Shown here: one piece after another, positions 45,463-54,376 of the stretch
How positions within the stretch are numbered: the stretch's first letter is position 1
How the letters are laid out: each line of letters starts with the position of its first letter
NCBI GenBank assembly: GCA_965116235.1
Contig: OZ220496.1
Location: 1,240,001 to 1,304,000, forward strand
Length of the DNA stretch: 64,000 nucleotides
Source of the DNA: MPNP01 sp965116235
GTDB taxonomy: Bacteria; Pseudomonadota; Alphaproteobacteria; Rhodobacterales; Rhodobacteraceae
Reading direction: 5' to 3'
Made by a program: the position numbers and the translations under genes
Notes under the pieces: model-generated
The model's database searches: none
Seen by the model: only the letters and a program-made list of their open reading frames with translations
Told to the model about the DNA's origin: nothing

Positions 45463-47133
45463 TTACTGCACAATTCCCTTGAGCAAAGCCCGATCTTGCT
45501 TCAAGTCGGTTGCCATCTCGGCAATGCCGAAACAGTGAAACCCGTCTGTCTCGCATTCCGCTCGTTGCTCGGCTGTGAAATGTGGTGCAAAGAGCATCAG
45601 GCGGTGTGGAATCTTGCGTATCTCCGCAGTCTCCCGGCCAGCCTTGATCATTAATGTCTCTAGGTCGTTCCTGAACTTCTCTCGATGCTTTCGACGAAAT
45701 TCGGCGGCATTGCGCTTAGCGCTTCCGGCCAGCAGAACGGCATCTGTCTTGCTGGTTGCACACACGGCCAAAACGTCAACATCAGCGCCTCCTCCCGGTG
45801 CACGAGCACCGGTCATGTGAAAGTGCACAGGCGGGTATTCGGCCAGCCAATCTTCGGCCATGCGCTCCATCATGTAACCTTCCATTACCTGCAGAGTCTT
45901 GACCTGCTCGGTCAGGCTAGCCGGGATCGTCTTGCGCACATTCTGCTGACCAAACAGATCGGGAAAAAGTCGCAGCTGAAAATGACTGTTATGATCATCC
46001 AGTGTCCAGGCGAGTTCAGTCTTGCCGGTAAAATTTGGATAACTTCGAACCATCTGCAGATCCAGCTCAAGCTGGTCCAAAAGCTGCCGCAAGCGAACAT
46101 GCCCTCCACTCTGAGCCAGATCCTCTAACAACTCCTCAACTGTCTTGTCAAGCCGCTCCGAGACCTGTAGCGTTTCTTTCATCTTGCTTGCCAGCTCGGA
46201 CACAAGCAAACGGCTGCGGGGCTCCAAGCTCATCTGCATGAGCACGACAAGCAGAGTTGGTTTCAACTCAATCGTGGATCTATGATTGAAACGGTCGCGT
46301 GGGCTACGTATCAGAAAGTCGCGTTCAGCCTTTAGAAGCTGATGTCGCCATTCGTTACTGTCCAGAATGATGGAAAAATCCCGTAGATGCCTATATCTAT
46401 GATTGGTGGCTAGACGCTCCCAGTTTTTTGGCATGCCACCCCAGATCGACCACAAGGTCAAGAACCGATCCACGTTACGTAACCACCCGTGTTGATCGGC
46501 TACATCCATGACCGTCGACAGCGACCAAGGGTTCAGATGAACCTCAACATCCGCCCGCCCATTCAGAGCTCTCCGATAATCAAATATCCGATTGATGTAT
46601 TGCTGGTGCGAGCCCATAAACACAAGTTGGCCCGGGGGGCGCTTCTGACCACCAAGTTCTGCTAGGGCAATCTGGTCAATTATGACCTTGAGAGCGCTTT
46701 CCAGACCGGTACGGTACGCATTGTGAAACTCGTCAAGACAGACGATGATTCCTTGATCAACCAGATGACGGACTACATCGGCAAACCGGGTTGCATCTCG
46801 GCAATATGAACCACGTTCGGGCATATCATGCATGAAGGATGACATGTCCCGATTCTGAATCGTGCTCATCAGCTCGTTCAGGCACTCCTCAGCATTGGTA
46901 TCTTCCGGCAACTCGACTGTCAGCAGGGGTGTATCGCCCCCGTGAAGCCTGTGTGTTTCCATCAGAAGAGCATTCTTACCGACATGACGTCGACCAGCTA
47001 CGATGAAAGCCCTAAAGCGACGCTGTTTCAGGTCATCAATATCCAGACACAAATGCCTCTTCAAGGACTCGATCTCGGCCTCGCGACCATAGAAGCGCCA
47101 GTCATGTGGTGCTATGCCAAGTGTCGTGGTCAT
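45463..47133 (-). CDS. AAA+ ATPase with C-terminal nuclease-like domain, copy C
   Basis: 556 aa, intact, the best reference copy for length. WRFYGREAEIESLKRHL begins at residue 12; Walker A GRRHVGK (47-53), Walker B CLDEFHN, MGSHQQ and WSIWGGMPKNWERLATNH follow. The C-terminal domain has DVDVLAVC and GSAKRNAAEF, with Ser where the nuclease Glu is expected and Lys kept, then MLFAPHFTAEQRAECE and CFGIAEMATDL. Closest to copy A over MHDMPERGSYCRDA and HLRDF. No co-transcribed partner. A MITE lies 76 bp upstream of its start. Function unknown. Confidence 0.75.
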   Translation of the reverse strand: MTTTLGIAPHDWRFYGREAEIESLKRHLCLDIDDLKQRRFRAFIVAGRRHVGKNALLMETHRLHGGDTPLLTVELPEDTNAEECLNELMSTIQNRDMSSFMHDMPERGSYCRDATRFADVVRHLVDQGIIVCLDEFHNAYRTGLESALKVIIDQIALAELGGQKRPPGQLVFMGSHQQYINRIFDYRRALNGRADVEVHLNPWSLSTVMDVADQHGWLRNVDRFLTLWSIWGGMPKNWERLATNHRYRHLRDFSIILDSNEWRHQLLKAERDFLIRSPRDRFNHRSTIELKPTLLVVLMQMSLEPRSRLLVSELASKMKETLQVSERLDKTVEELLEDLAQSGGHVRLRQLLDQLELDLQMVRSYPNFTGKTELAWTLDDHNSHFQLRLFPDLFGQQNVRKTIPASLTEQVKTLQVMEGYMMERMAEDWLAEYPPVHFHMTGARAPGGGADVDVLAVCATSKTDAVLLAGSAKRNAAEFRRKHREKFRNDLETLMIKAGRETAEIRKIPHRLMLFAPHFTAEQRAECETDGFHCFGIAEMATDLKQDRALLKGIVQ

Positions 47134-47201
47134 CTTCCCTGCCCCATGTATTTATTCCGAACCTGAACTTAACCACGGATCGTCGGCACGTCAACCAACG
47201 T

Positions 47202-47307
47202 CAAACACCGGTAGTGTCTCAGTTTGAATATAATTTACTTACCGCTTCCCCACATGATCGTGATTTCTATGGTGCAATAATTCAAACTGAGACACTACCC
47301 AAACACC
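47202..47307. mobile_element. 90-bp MITE with perfect 19-bp ends and 8-bp target duplication
   Basis: GGTAGTGTCTCAGTTTGAA (47210-47228) is perfectly repeated in inverse at 47281-47299, defining a 90-bp element with no coding capacity. CAAACACC occurs immediately outside both ends (47202-47209 and 47300-47307), an 8-bp target-site duplication. This is direct evidence of transposition by a transposase acting from elsewhere. IS families that make 8-bp duplications (such as IS6 or IS1595) are candidates for the parent; the end sequence did not let me choose. Confidence 0.85.
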
Positions 47308-47601
47308 CGGTCGCGTCTCAGGATGTTCCATGTCCCGATTGTCATTATGCTGTGGGCTCGAAACGACCAGCGGGTATTATTGGCCAAAATGCTTTATCAG
47401 CATTCCGTCAGTGATTGTACACCACCATCTTGAGAGTCAATTTCAAGAATAATACCCCCTTGGGGGAAGCGGTCACAGGCTTACGCCTTTGAATGCGAGC
47501 AGACACCGTCGGAGCGGTTTGTTCAGAGTCACGATTGTTAGTGCAGTCTTTAGGATCAAAGCGGACGCGGCAACACCTTTATGCGACCCATCAGGTCAAA
47601 T

Positions 47602-47649
47602 TTGCATTTGACATGGACGGTCAGGATAAAATAAGTAACCAAACGGTTA
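47602..47649 (+). promoter_or_regulatory. Candidate promoter and operator of the sugar ABC operon
   Basis: TTGACA (47608-47613) lies 17 bp before ATAAGT (47631-47636). The inverted repeat TAACCAAACGGTTA (47636-47649) lies directly behind it, 26 bp ahead of the first gene. Such a repeat at the promoter suits a LacI-family repressor, common for sugar operons, but no regulator gene is nearby. Confidence 0.4.
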
Positions 47650-47675
47650 ATTATTCAATTTTGGGAGAAAGAATA

Positions 47676-48716
47676 ATGCGAAAAATCATGACTAGAGTGT
47701 CGCTGTGGGCCGGTGTATTCTCGATTGCCTGGGGAACGTTTTCGGCAGTGATGGCAGAAGATCTGACCGTGGCGATTTCCATGCGTTCATTATCCAATCC
47801 ATACCATGCAACCTTCGCTCAGGCCGGTGAAGATTTTGCCAACGCGATGGGACTGCCTTTTGAGGTTCTGGTCACCGAGGGTAACTCTGAAAAGGGCCTG
47901 GCCGACATTCGGGCCCTGATCGCCCGTACCAAAGGCAATGTGTGCATTAATGTTGACCCCAACGATTCGCCGGATGCCAAAACGATCGTGGATGAAGCGG
48001 TTGCTTCTGGTGCCTATGTCGTCACTCAGTGGAACAAGCCAGACGACCTTCACCCATGGGATCACAATCCAAACTATGTTGCGCATATGTCCTTCTCAGG
48101 TGTTGGAACCTCCAAGCAAATCACCAAGGATCTGATTGCGGCTATGGGCGGAGAGGGCGGAATCGTTGCCTTGGGTGGCATTCTGTCCAATGTACCGGCG
48201 ATTGAGAGAAAGAGGGGCATGGAACAGGCAGTGGCCGAGACAAACGGCAAGGTTACCATTCTTGATTTCCAGGCGGCTGACTGGAACGAGACCAAGGCCT
48301 TCGAAATCACCCAAGCCTGGCTGACCCGGTTTGGCGACGACATCAAGGGGGTTTTTGCCGCCAATGACTCGATGGCCATTGGAGCCTTGGAAGCCTTGCG
48401 TCAGGAAGGTATGGCCGGTTCAGTGCCAGTCGTGGGCATTGATGGAACCGAAGCGGCGCTTTCCGCCATTGAAGCTGGAGAAATGGCGGGTACGGTTGCC
48501 TGGGATCCAGTGTGGACAGGAGGAATGGGTCTGGCTCTTTGTCATGCCGTTGCCACAGGTAAGGTTGATATTGCCCGCGAACCCCATGCCCATCGTGAAT
48601 TCTATGGTACCGGAGTGATCGTGACACCGGCCAACATTGCCGAATACCGTAATCGAGATGCATCACTTGATTACGACGACTACTGGGGCAAGTCCACTGG
48701 ACAAATCCAGTACTGA
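47676..48716 (+). CDS. Sugar ABC transporter periplasmic binding protein (RbsB family)
   Basis: 346 aa from ATG 47676 with GGGAGAAAG upstream; the frame extends to 47493 without support. The signal peptide (RKIMTRVSLWAGVFSIAWG, then AVMA) is cleaved before EDLTVAISMRSLSNPYHATF. The two-lobed type I fold shows VFAANDSMAIGALEAL and VVGIDGTEAALSAIEAGEM, typical of ribose/galactose receptors. ISMRSLSNPYH is a frequent start in LacI-like receptors for polyols or pentoses. Substrate unknown. First gene of a five-gene run. Confidence 0.9.
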   Translation: MRKIMTRVSLWAGVFSIAWGTFSAVMAEDLTVAISMRSLSNPYHATFAQAGEDFANAMGLPFEVLVTEGNSEKGLADIRALIARTKGNVCINVDPNDSPDAKTIVDEAVASGAYVVTQWNKPDDLHPWDHNPNYVAHMSFSGVGTSKQITKDLIAAMGGEGGIVALGGILSNVPAIERKRGMEQAVAETNGKVTILDFQAADWNETKAFEITQAWLTRFGDDIKGVFAANDSMAIGALEALRQEGMAGSVPVVGIDGTEAALSAIEAGEMAGTVAWDPVWTGGMGLALCHAVATGKVDIAREPHAHREFYGTGVIVTPANIAEYRNRDASLDYDDYWGKSTGQIQY

Positions 48717-48780
48717 CACGATATGAGGGGGTAGCGCACTCGTGCGCTATCCTTATCGTTGGAAGTATGAATGACTCGTC

Positions 48781-49737
48781 TTGACATTGCCGGACGTTAA
48801 TTGGAGGGCTTTGGCCCCGGTCTTGGTGTTTGTTCTTCTGTGCGTGGCCATCTCCATCATCAACCCGAATTTTGCTTCCATAAAGAATTTCATTCGAATC
48901 CTGAATGCCTCATCAATTCCTGTCGTGTTGGTGATGGGGGCAACCTTTGTCATTTTGATGGGTTCGATTGACCTGTCGGTTGAAGGTATCGTTGCCCTTT
49001 GTGCGGTGGTAACGGCATGTCTGGTCGCGAATGACACAACGCCGATGGATTTGGGCTTGTATGCCGTTCCGGTTGCAATTCTTGCCGGAGGTCTGGTCGG
49101 TGCAGTGAACGGTTATTCTCACGTCTATTTCAAGATACCCAGTTTTATGGCAACGCTGGGGATCGGGTTTGTGTGTCTGGGTATTGCAACTGCCGCTCTG
49201 GGCGGATTCCCGGTGCGTATTGTCGATAGCGGATTTCGAACTCTGACCCTTGGGCGAACGTTTGATCTTCCTCACGGGGTGTGGCTGGCCGCGGCTTCAG
49301 TGATCGTGGCCTTGATTGTTCAGCAAAGAACCAGACTGGGACGTTATGTCTATGCCATTGGAACTGATGAAGTGACCGCGGAGCAGTGCGGTGTTCCTGT
49401 CAAGCGCACCAGGGTCGGAGTCTTCATTCTGGCTGGATTGTTTTCAGGATTGGGGGGAGCGATGGCGGCCTCGCAATTAGGCCAGGGGCATGCCCTGATC
49501 GCGGAAGGCCGCCTTTTCACGACCATAACTGCAGTGGTAGTCGGAGGCACGGCCCTGACCGGGGGTGTGGGTTCTGTTCTCAATTCGGTCATCGGTGTTC
49601 TGATTGTTGTCGTTCTATCCAATGGAATGGTACTCATGGGAATACCGCCATTTTTTCAGCAGGGTGTTCAGGGCTTCTTGATTATCGTTGCGGTCACCTT
49701 TGCCCTGAATCGCAAAAACCTGCAATTTGTGAAGTGA
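48781..49737 (+). CDS. Sugar ABC transporter permease 1 (RbsC family)
   Basis: 318 aa, about 8-10 membrane helices. VVLVMGATFVILMGSIDLSV and GYSHVYFKIPSFMATLGIG are RbsC blocks, and VGGTALTGGVGSVLNSVIGV is the conserved loop contacting the ATPase. The start is probably TTG 48781. It precedes the ATPase gene by 4 bp. Confidence 0.9.
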   Translation: MTLPDVNWRALAPVLVFVLLCVAISIINPNFASIKNFIRILNASSIPVVLVMGATFVILMGSIDLSVEGIVALCAVVTACLVANDTTPMDLGLYAVPVAILAGGLVGAVNGYSHVYFKIPSFMATLGIGFVCLGIATAALGGFPVRIVDSGFRTLTLGRTFDLPHGVWLAAASVIVALIVQQRTRLGRYVYAIGTDEVTAEQCGVPVKRTRVGVFILAGLFSGLGGAMAASQLGQGHALIAEGRLFTTITAVVVGGTALTGGVGSVLNSVIGVLIVVVLSNGMVLMGIPPFFQQGVQGFLIIVAVTFALNRKNLQFVK

Positions 49738-49741
49738 AACC

Positions 49742-51280
49742 GTGCCCGTCGAGACCTCCGCAGTAACGTCCAAACCCGTTCTGGAACTTGCCCGGGCGAC
49801 CAAGTATTTCCCGGGAATCACGGCTCTGGACAAGGTCGATATCAATGTGTGCAGCCAGGAAGTGGTCGGACTGATCGGAGAAAACGGTGCGGGCAAGTCA
49901 ACCCTGCTCAAAGTGATGACTGGCATTTACAAGCTTGACGAAGGTGAGTTCTTTATCAATGGGACCGCTCAAAGCTTTCGCAATCCTCGGGACGCTTTCG
50001 ATCACGGCTTGGCAATGGTTTTTCAGGAGCAGTCCATTATCCCCACTCTGACTGTGGCTGAAAATATCTTTCTGGGGCGCGAGAAGGAGTTTTTGCGATT
50101 TGGCTTCATTGACAAGGCAGCCATGTTCAAGGCGGCCCGAAACGAATTGGCCAAGGTTCATCTGGACTTGGATCCATTCACCAAGTGCTACAATCTTGGC
50201 TTTTCAGAGCGACAGATGATCGAAATTGCCAAGGCACTGTCCCTAGATGGGCGCATACCAGGCGAAATTGTCATTCTGCTTGACGAGCCGACCTCTGTTT
50301 TGGAACGCCGAGAAGTGGATCTGCTTTTTGACATTATTGGCGAACTGAAGTCCCGGGCTTCAATTGTTTTCATTTCACATCGTCTGGAAGAGGTCCTGGA
50401 GGTTTCAGACCGCGTCTATGTTCTCAAGGATGGCCAGGTTGTTCACCGGACGAAATCCTCGGATGCAACGATTACCAAGTTGCATCACTACATGGTCGGT
50501 CGGCAGCTTGATCATGAGTACTATCGTGAACAAAAGCAGCGGGACGAAGTGGGCACAATCCTCCTTGAAGTTCAGAATCTGTCCTTGGAAGGGGAATTTG
50601 AAGATGTCTCGTTTAATCTGGCCGAGGGTCAAATACTGGGCATTGCCGGCGTTGTGGGTTCAGGTCGGGAATCGCTGGCAAGATGCCTGGCAGGAATGAA
50701 ACAACCTGATGGCGGGTCAGTCAAGGTGAATGGAGAACCGGTCGAGTTGAACCACCCAAGAAGGGCCGTGACGGCCGGTTTTGGCTTTGTTCCGAGCGAG
50801 CGCAAGGCCGAAGGATTGGTTTTCGGCCTGAGCGTGACTGAAAACATGACCTTGGCTTCAGGGAATCAGTTTGTCAAAATGGGTGTCATCCACTCGATGG
50901 CAGAACTTCAGGAGGCCAAAGGCTGGATAGACAGATTGCAAATTCGAACGCCATCAGCGAAAACGCCCATTCAGAGCCTGTCAGGAGGGAACCAGCAAAA
51001 GGTCGTGCTGTCAAAATGGCGCATTGTCGATTCTCGCATAGCGATTCTGGACCATCCGACTCGAGGCATTGATGTCGGGGCCAAGGAAGATGTATATGAA
51101 CTGATACGGCAGATGGCACACGAGGGAATTGGGGTCATACTCCTCGGTGACACCCTGGAGGAAGTGATTGGCCTGTCAAACACGATCATCGTCATGAAAG
51201 ACGGAAAGATCAGTGCTACCTTTGAAGCTCCCAAGGGCCGAAAACCGGATCAGGTCACGCTGATTTCAAACATGGTATAG
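49742..51280 (+). CDS. Sugar ABC transporter ATP-binding protein, two NBDs (RbsA family)
   Basis: 512 aa (GTG 49742). NBD1 has Walker A GENGAGKST, FSERQMIEIAKAL in place of the LSGGQ signature, and LLDEPTSVLERREVD as Walker B. NBD2 has a degenerate Walker A (GVVGSGRESLARCL), LSGGNQQKVVLSKW and ILDHPTRGIDVGAKEDV. In NBD2 the catalytic Glu after the Walker B Asp is His (DHP where RbsA has DEP). NBD2 of this family is often weak, so ATP hydrolysis probably rests on NBD1. Couples to both permeases. Confidence 0.92.
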   Translation: MPVETSAVTSKPVLELARATKYFPGITALDKVDINVCSQEVVGLIGENGAGKSTLLKVMTGIYKLDEGEFFINGTAQSFRNPRDAFDHGLAMVFQEQSIIPTLTVAENIFLGREKEFLRFGFIDKAAMFKAARNELAKVHLDLDPFTKCYNLGFSERQMIEIAKALSLDGRIPGEIVILLDEPTSVLERREVDLLFDIIGELKSRASIVFISHRLEEVLEVSDRVYVLKDGQVVHRTKSSDATITKLHHYMVGRQLDHEYYREQKQRDEVGTILLEVQNLSLEGEFEDVSFNLAEGQILGIAGVVGSGRESLARCLAGMKQPDGGSVKVNGEPVELNHPRRAVTAGFGFVPSERKAEGLVFGLSVTENMTLASGNQFVKMGVIHSMAELQEAKGWIDRLQIRTPSAKTPIQSLSGGNQQKVVLSKWRIVDSRIAILDHPTRGIDVGAKEDVYELIRQMAHEGIGVILLGDTLEEVIGLSNTIIVMKDGKISATFEAPKGRKPDQVTLISNMV

Positions 51281-51284
51281 TGCA

Positions 51285-52247
51285 GTGCACATGCAGATAA
51301 CGGACAAGCAAAAGGAAATTCTGATCAATCTGGTTCCGCTGTTTGCGCTGGCCATGCTGGTTGCCGTCATTTCCTTTTTTGAGCCCAGCTTTTTGCTTCC
51401 CAACAATCTTCTGACGGTGACCGCCGACACGATGACCCTCTTTCTGATGGCTTCGGGAGCGACGCTGGTGATCATGCTGGGCAGCATTGATCTGTCGATT
51501 CAGGCGATCGCGTCCATGACAAGCTGTATCCTTGCCGCCATGCTTCCCATGTTTGGTGGCGCGGCCATCATTACGGCCCTTCTCGCTGGAACCTGTGCCG
51601 GCTTGCTCAGCGGGCTGGTCGTCAACTATTTGCGTATTCCGTCGTTTGTTGCGACCTTGGCAGTAGGAGGAATCGTGGCTTCGGTCGGCTACTGGGTTTC
51701 GGAGGAAAAGTCAATCTATATTTCCGAGGGCAACATGGCAAACTGGCTGCATTGGGCCAGCGGCAGCACCTTTGGGCTGTACAACGAGATCATTGTTGGA
51801 ATCGCTGTGCTCGTTGCCTTGTCGTTCCTGCTCTCGTTTACCCGTTTCGGTCGCCTGGTCAGGGCCATCGGGTTTCAGGAGCGGGCCGTCATCGCTTCGG
51901 GCATTGACGTGAACCAGATCAAGCTGGTCGTCTTCATCATTTCAGGCTTCATGGCCGGGTTGGCCGGTGTCGTCATGGCCGCACGCCTAGGCTCCGGCTC
52001 GCCCACTTTGGCCAGTCAGTTCCTGTTGCCGGCAATTGCCTGCATCATCGTCGGAGGGACGGCGATCACAGGTGGTGTCGGCAGTATATGGAAGACCTTT
52101 GTCGGGGCATTGATCATTGCCGTGGTCAGAATTGGCATGACCTTCATAGGGGTTTCCGCCTTTGCCCAACAGATCGTATTTGGTGCCGTTCTCGTCATTG
52201 CCGTGGCCATCACCATGGATCGATCGAATGTGTCGGTGATCAAGTAG
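51285..52247 (+). CDS. Sugar ABC transporter permease 2 (RbsC family)
   Basis: 320 aa. LFLMASGATLVIMLGSIDLS, VNYLRIPSFVATLAVGG and IIVGGTAITGGVGSIWKTF parallel permease 1, showing descent from one permease gene. Two different permeases flanking one RbsA-type ATPase implies a heterodimeric pore, less common than the usual RbsC homodimer. Start GTG 51285 or ATG 51291. Confidence 0.9.
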   Translation: MHMQITDKQKEILINLVPLFALAMLVAVISFFEPSFLLPNNLLTVTADTMTLFLMASGATLVIMLGSIDLSIQAIASMTSCILAAMLPMFGGAAIITALLAGTCAGLLSGLVVNYLRIPSFVATLAVGGIVASVGYWVSEEKSIYISEGNMANWLHWASGSTFGLYNEIIVGIAVLVALSFLLSFTRFGRLVRAIGFQERAVIASGIDVNQIKLVVFIISGFMAGLAGVVMAARLGSGSPTLASQFLLPAIACIIVGGTAITGGVGSIWKTFVGALIIAVVRIGMTFIGVSAFAQQIVFGAVLVIAVAITMDRSNVSVIK

Positions 52248-52295
52248 TTCATTTCCCGCCATCGTCCTGTCAGATCACTACCAAGGGTATATATT

Positions 52296-53549
52296 TTGCC
52301 ACGCTCAGAACGCCCCCAAGGGCTGATCACTCCAATATTGCTGTGTGGTTGCCTGATAATTTGCGTGAGTTTTGCCATTCGTTCCAGCTTTGGTGTGTTT
52401 CAGATTCCAATTGCCGAAGAGTTTGGCTGGTTGCGCGTCGAGTTTTCGCTGGCAATTGCCCTTCAAAACTTGGCCTGGGGCATTGGTCAACCCCTCTTTG
52501 GAACCCTGGCCGAGCGATTCGGTGACCGTCTGGCAATCACCCTTGGGGCGGTTGTTTACGCTCTGGGTTTGGTCCTGTCCAGCCATGCCACATCGCTTGA
52601 AGCACATCTTGTCTTGGAGTTTGCTGTTGGAATGGGAGTCGCGGGCACGGGCTTCGGCGTTATCCTGGCCGTTATCGGTCGGGCATCCTCGGACGAGAAT
52701 CGGTCGGTTTCTCTCGGTATCGCTACAGCCGCCGGTTCTGGCGGTCAAGTAGTCGGCCCTCCGATTGCTGAAGGCCTGCTGCATTTCATGCCATGGCAAA
52801 CGGTATTCATTGTCTTTGCCGTGGCCATCTTGCTGGTGCTTGTGACTCTGCCCGTTTTCAAGACAAGCTACAAGGCATCGAAGGTCGAGCTTGAGTTGAC
52901 CGTAGCAGGAGTTGTCAAGCGAGCTTTTGGCGACCCATCCTATACCATGATATTTGTGGGATTCTTCTCTTGCGGCTACCAGTTGGCCCTCATCACTGCC
53001 CACTTTCCTCCCTTTATCACCGAGTTCAGCGAACCCATAAAGGACGGAAGTTTCCTGTACAGGCTGGGAATAAGTTCGACCGCCACCCTAGGTGCCATTT
53101 CGATCTCCTTGATTGGGTTGGCAAACATCTTCGGTACGCTTGCCGCCGGCTGGTTGGGCAAGTACTATTCGAGAAAGATAGTGTTGACCATCATCTACAC
53201 CCTTCGGGCGATTTTTACTGCCATTTTCCTGTTTCTTCCGTTCACGCCATTCAACATCATCTGGTTTTCCCTGATCATGGGTTTTTTGTGGCTTGCCACC
53301 GTACCCCTGACCAGCGGACTGGTCGCTCACGTGTACGGCTTGCGATACATGGCAACACTCTACGGCATCATCTTCTTCTCACACCAGTTGGGTGGCTTTC
53401 TGGGGGTCTGGCTGGGTGGCTATCTTTATGATGTTACGGGCAATTATGACATGGTTTGGTGGATCGGTGTCGGGGTCGCCCTATTTTCGGCAATCATTCA
53501 TCTGCCGATAAATGAAACGCCTCTGGACAGAAGACTCAAAACCGCGTGA
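52296..53549 (+). CDS. MFS transporter
   Basis: 417 aa (TTG 52296), 12 predicted helices. FAIRSSFGVFQIPIAEEFGW, GQPLFGTLAERFGDR and GVILAVIGRASSDENRSVS, then GLRYMATLYGIIFFSHQLGGFLG, resemble the YbfB/oxalate-formate-antiporter-like (monocarboxylate) MFS group. It lies 48 bp after permease 2, in the same direction, so it may share the operon. Substrate unknown. Confidence 0.85.
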   Translation: MPRSERPQGLITPILLCGCLIICVSFAIRSSFGVFQIPIAEEFGWLRVEFSLAIALQNLAWGIGQPLFGTLAERFGDRLAITLGAVVYALGLVLSSHATSLEAHLVLEFAVGMGVAGTGFGVILAVIGRASSDENRSVSLGIATAAGSGGQVVGPPIAEGLLHFMPWQTVFIVFAVAILLVLVTLPVFKTSYKASKVELELTVAGVVKRAFGDPSYTMIFVGFFSCGYQLALITAHFPPFITEFSEPIKDGSFLYRLGISSTATLGAISISLIGLANIFGTLAAGWLGKYYSRKIVLTIIYTLRAIFTAIFLFLPFTPFNIIWFSLIMGFLWLATVPLTSGLVAHVYGLRYMATLYGIIFFSHQLGGFLGVWLGGYLYDVTGNYDMVWWIGVGVALFSAIIHLPINETPLDRRLKTA

Positions 53550-54376
53550 AGTGATTTTTCTTGTTGCGGTTGCCGGTTTGGTGAGTACCAAATCAAGCCG
53601 GACATGAGTGTGAGTGCATTGAATCCGGTGTGGCCGCTGCTTGATACGGCAGGAGCTCCCATTCCAGCCAAAATCTTGGTGTCGCAAGGCCTTTGTCTGT
53701 CTGAATCTGCAGTTGCCTTGCATGAGTGCCAAGAGTTTCCCTTCAGTCAGTTTACCTGAGCACACGTTGGGAATCGCACGTCTTTGCCGGAATTCTGAAA
53801 CTCAATGCAGCAGCGCGTGAAATGGTATAAATTTGGACTAATTTCGGTGTAAACCTCCACTGTCCTTGATTTTCTGTTCGCTTCGGACGTTGCTGGACAT
53901 GGAAATTTCAGACACTGACCCCAAGATAGCGTTTACAGAAGGGTTCGATTACATCCGACCAGAATCCGGATTCCACGCCAGAATATCCTTCCTGCCGTTC
54001 TTGGGTGCGTACTCCGAGTTGTACAAAACCTCACCGTCGGATGCAAAAGTGCCGCTCATGGAATATTCGGAATTGGCGAGACCACTCGTCGCATAGTGCG
54101 GATATTTTCTGTCGGTTGATGCGGTCAATTTGATTCGCAGCATGCCTGGTGTCTTCGACTTCAATCAATATTTTGGTATTTATTTGGTATAAAAAATGCC
54201 AATATCAGCCATAAAAGTAACCAATTGGTGCGTTTTAACCCCATTTTTGGCGTCTCAAAATTGCATCAACCGGCAATTCGGAGTAAGTCTCACCAAGAAT
54301 TGGAGTCGTTCGTTGTGACCTCGTGTCCAGAGAGAACAGACTTCCAAAGGTTTTAGACAAATGGAGGATATAAGAG
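53550..54376. other. Long leader region of the betaine transporter operon
   Basis: About 830 bp without a supported gene. A 71-codon minus-strand frame (53949-54164) has no known relatives. The segment from about 54160 is AT-rich and holds the perfect 10-bp palindrome ACCAATTGGT (54220-54229), a possible regulator site, about 150 bp ahead of the first gene. Confidence 0.4.

Noticed and set aside
53943..53960. A tRNA T-arm-like GGTTCGATT string
   Set aside because: No matching acceptor, D or anticodon stems could be built around it. No tRNA was found anywhere in the window.
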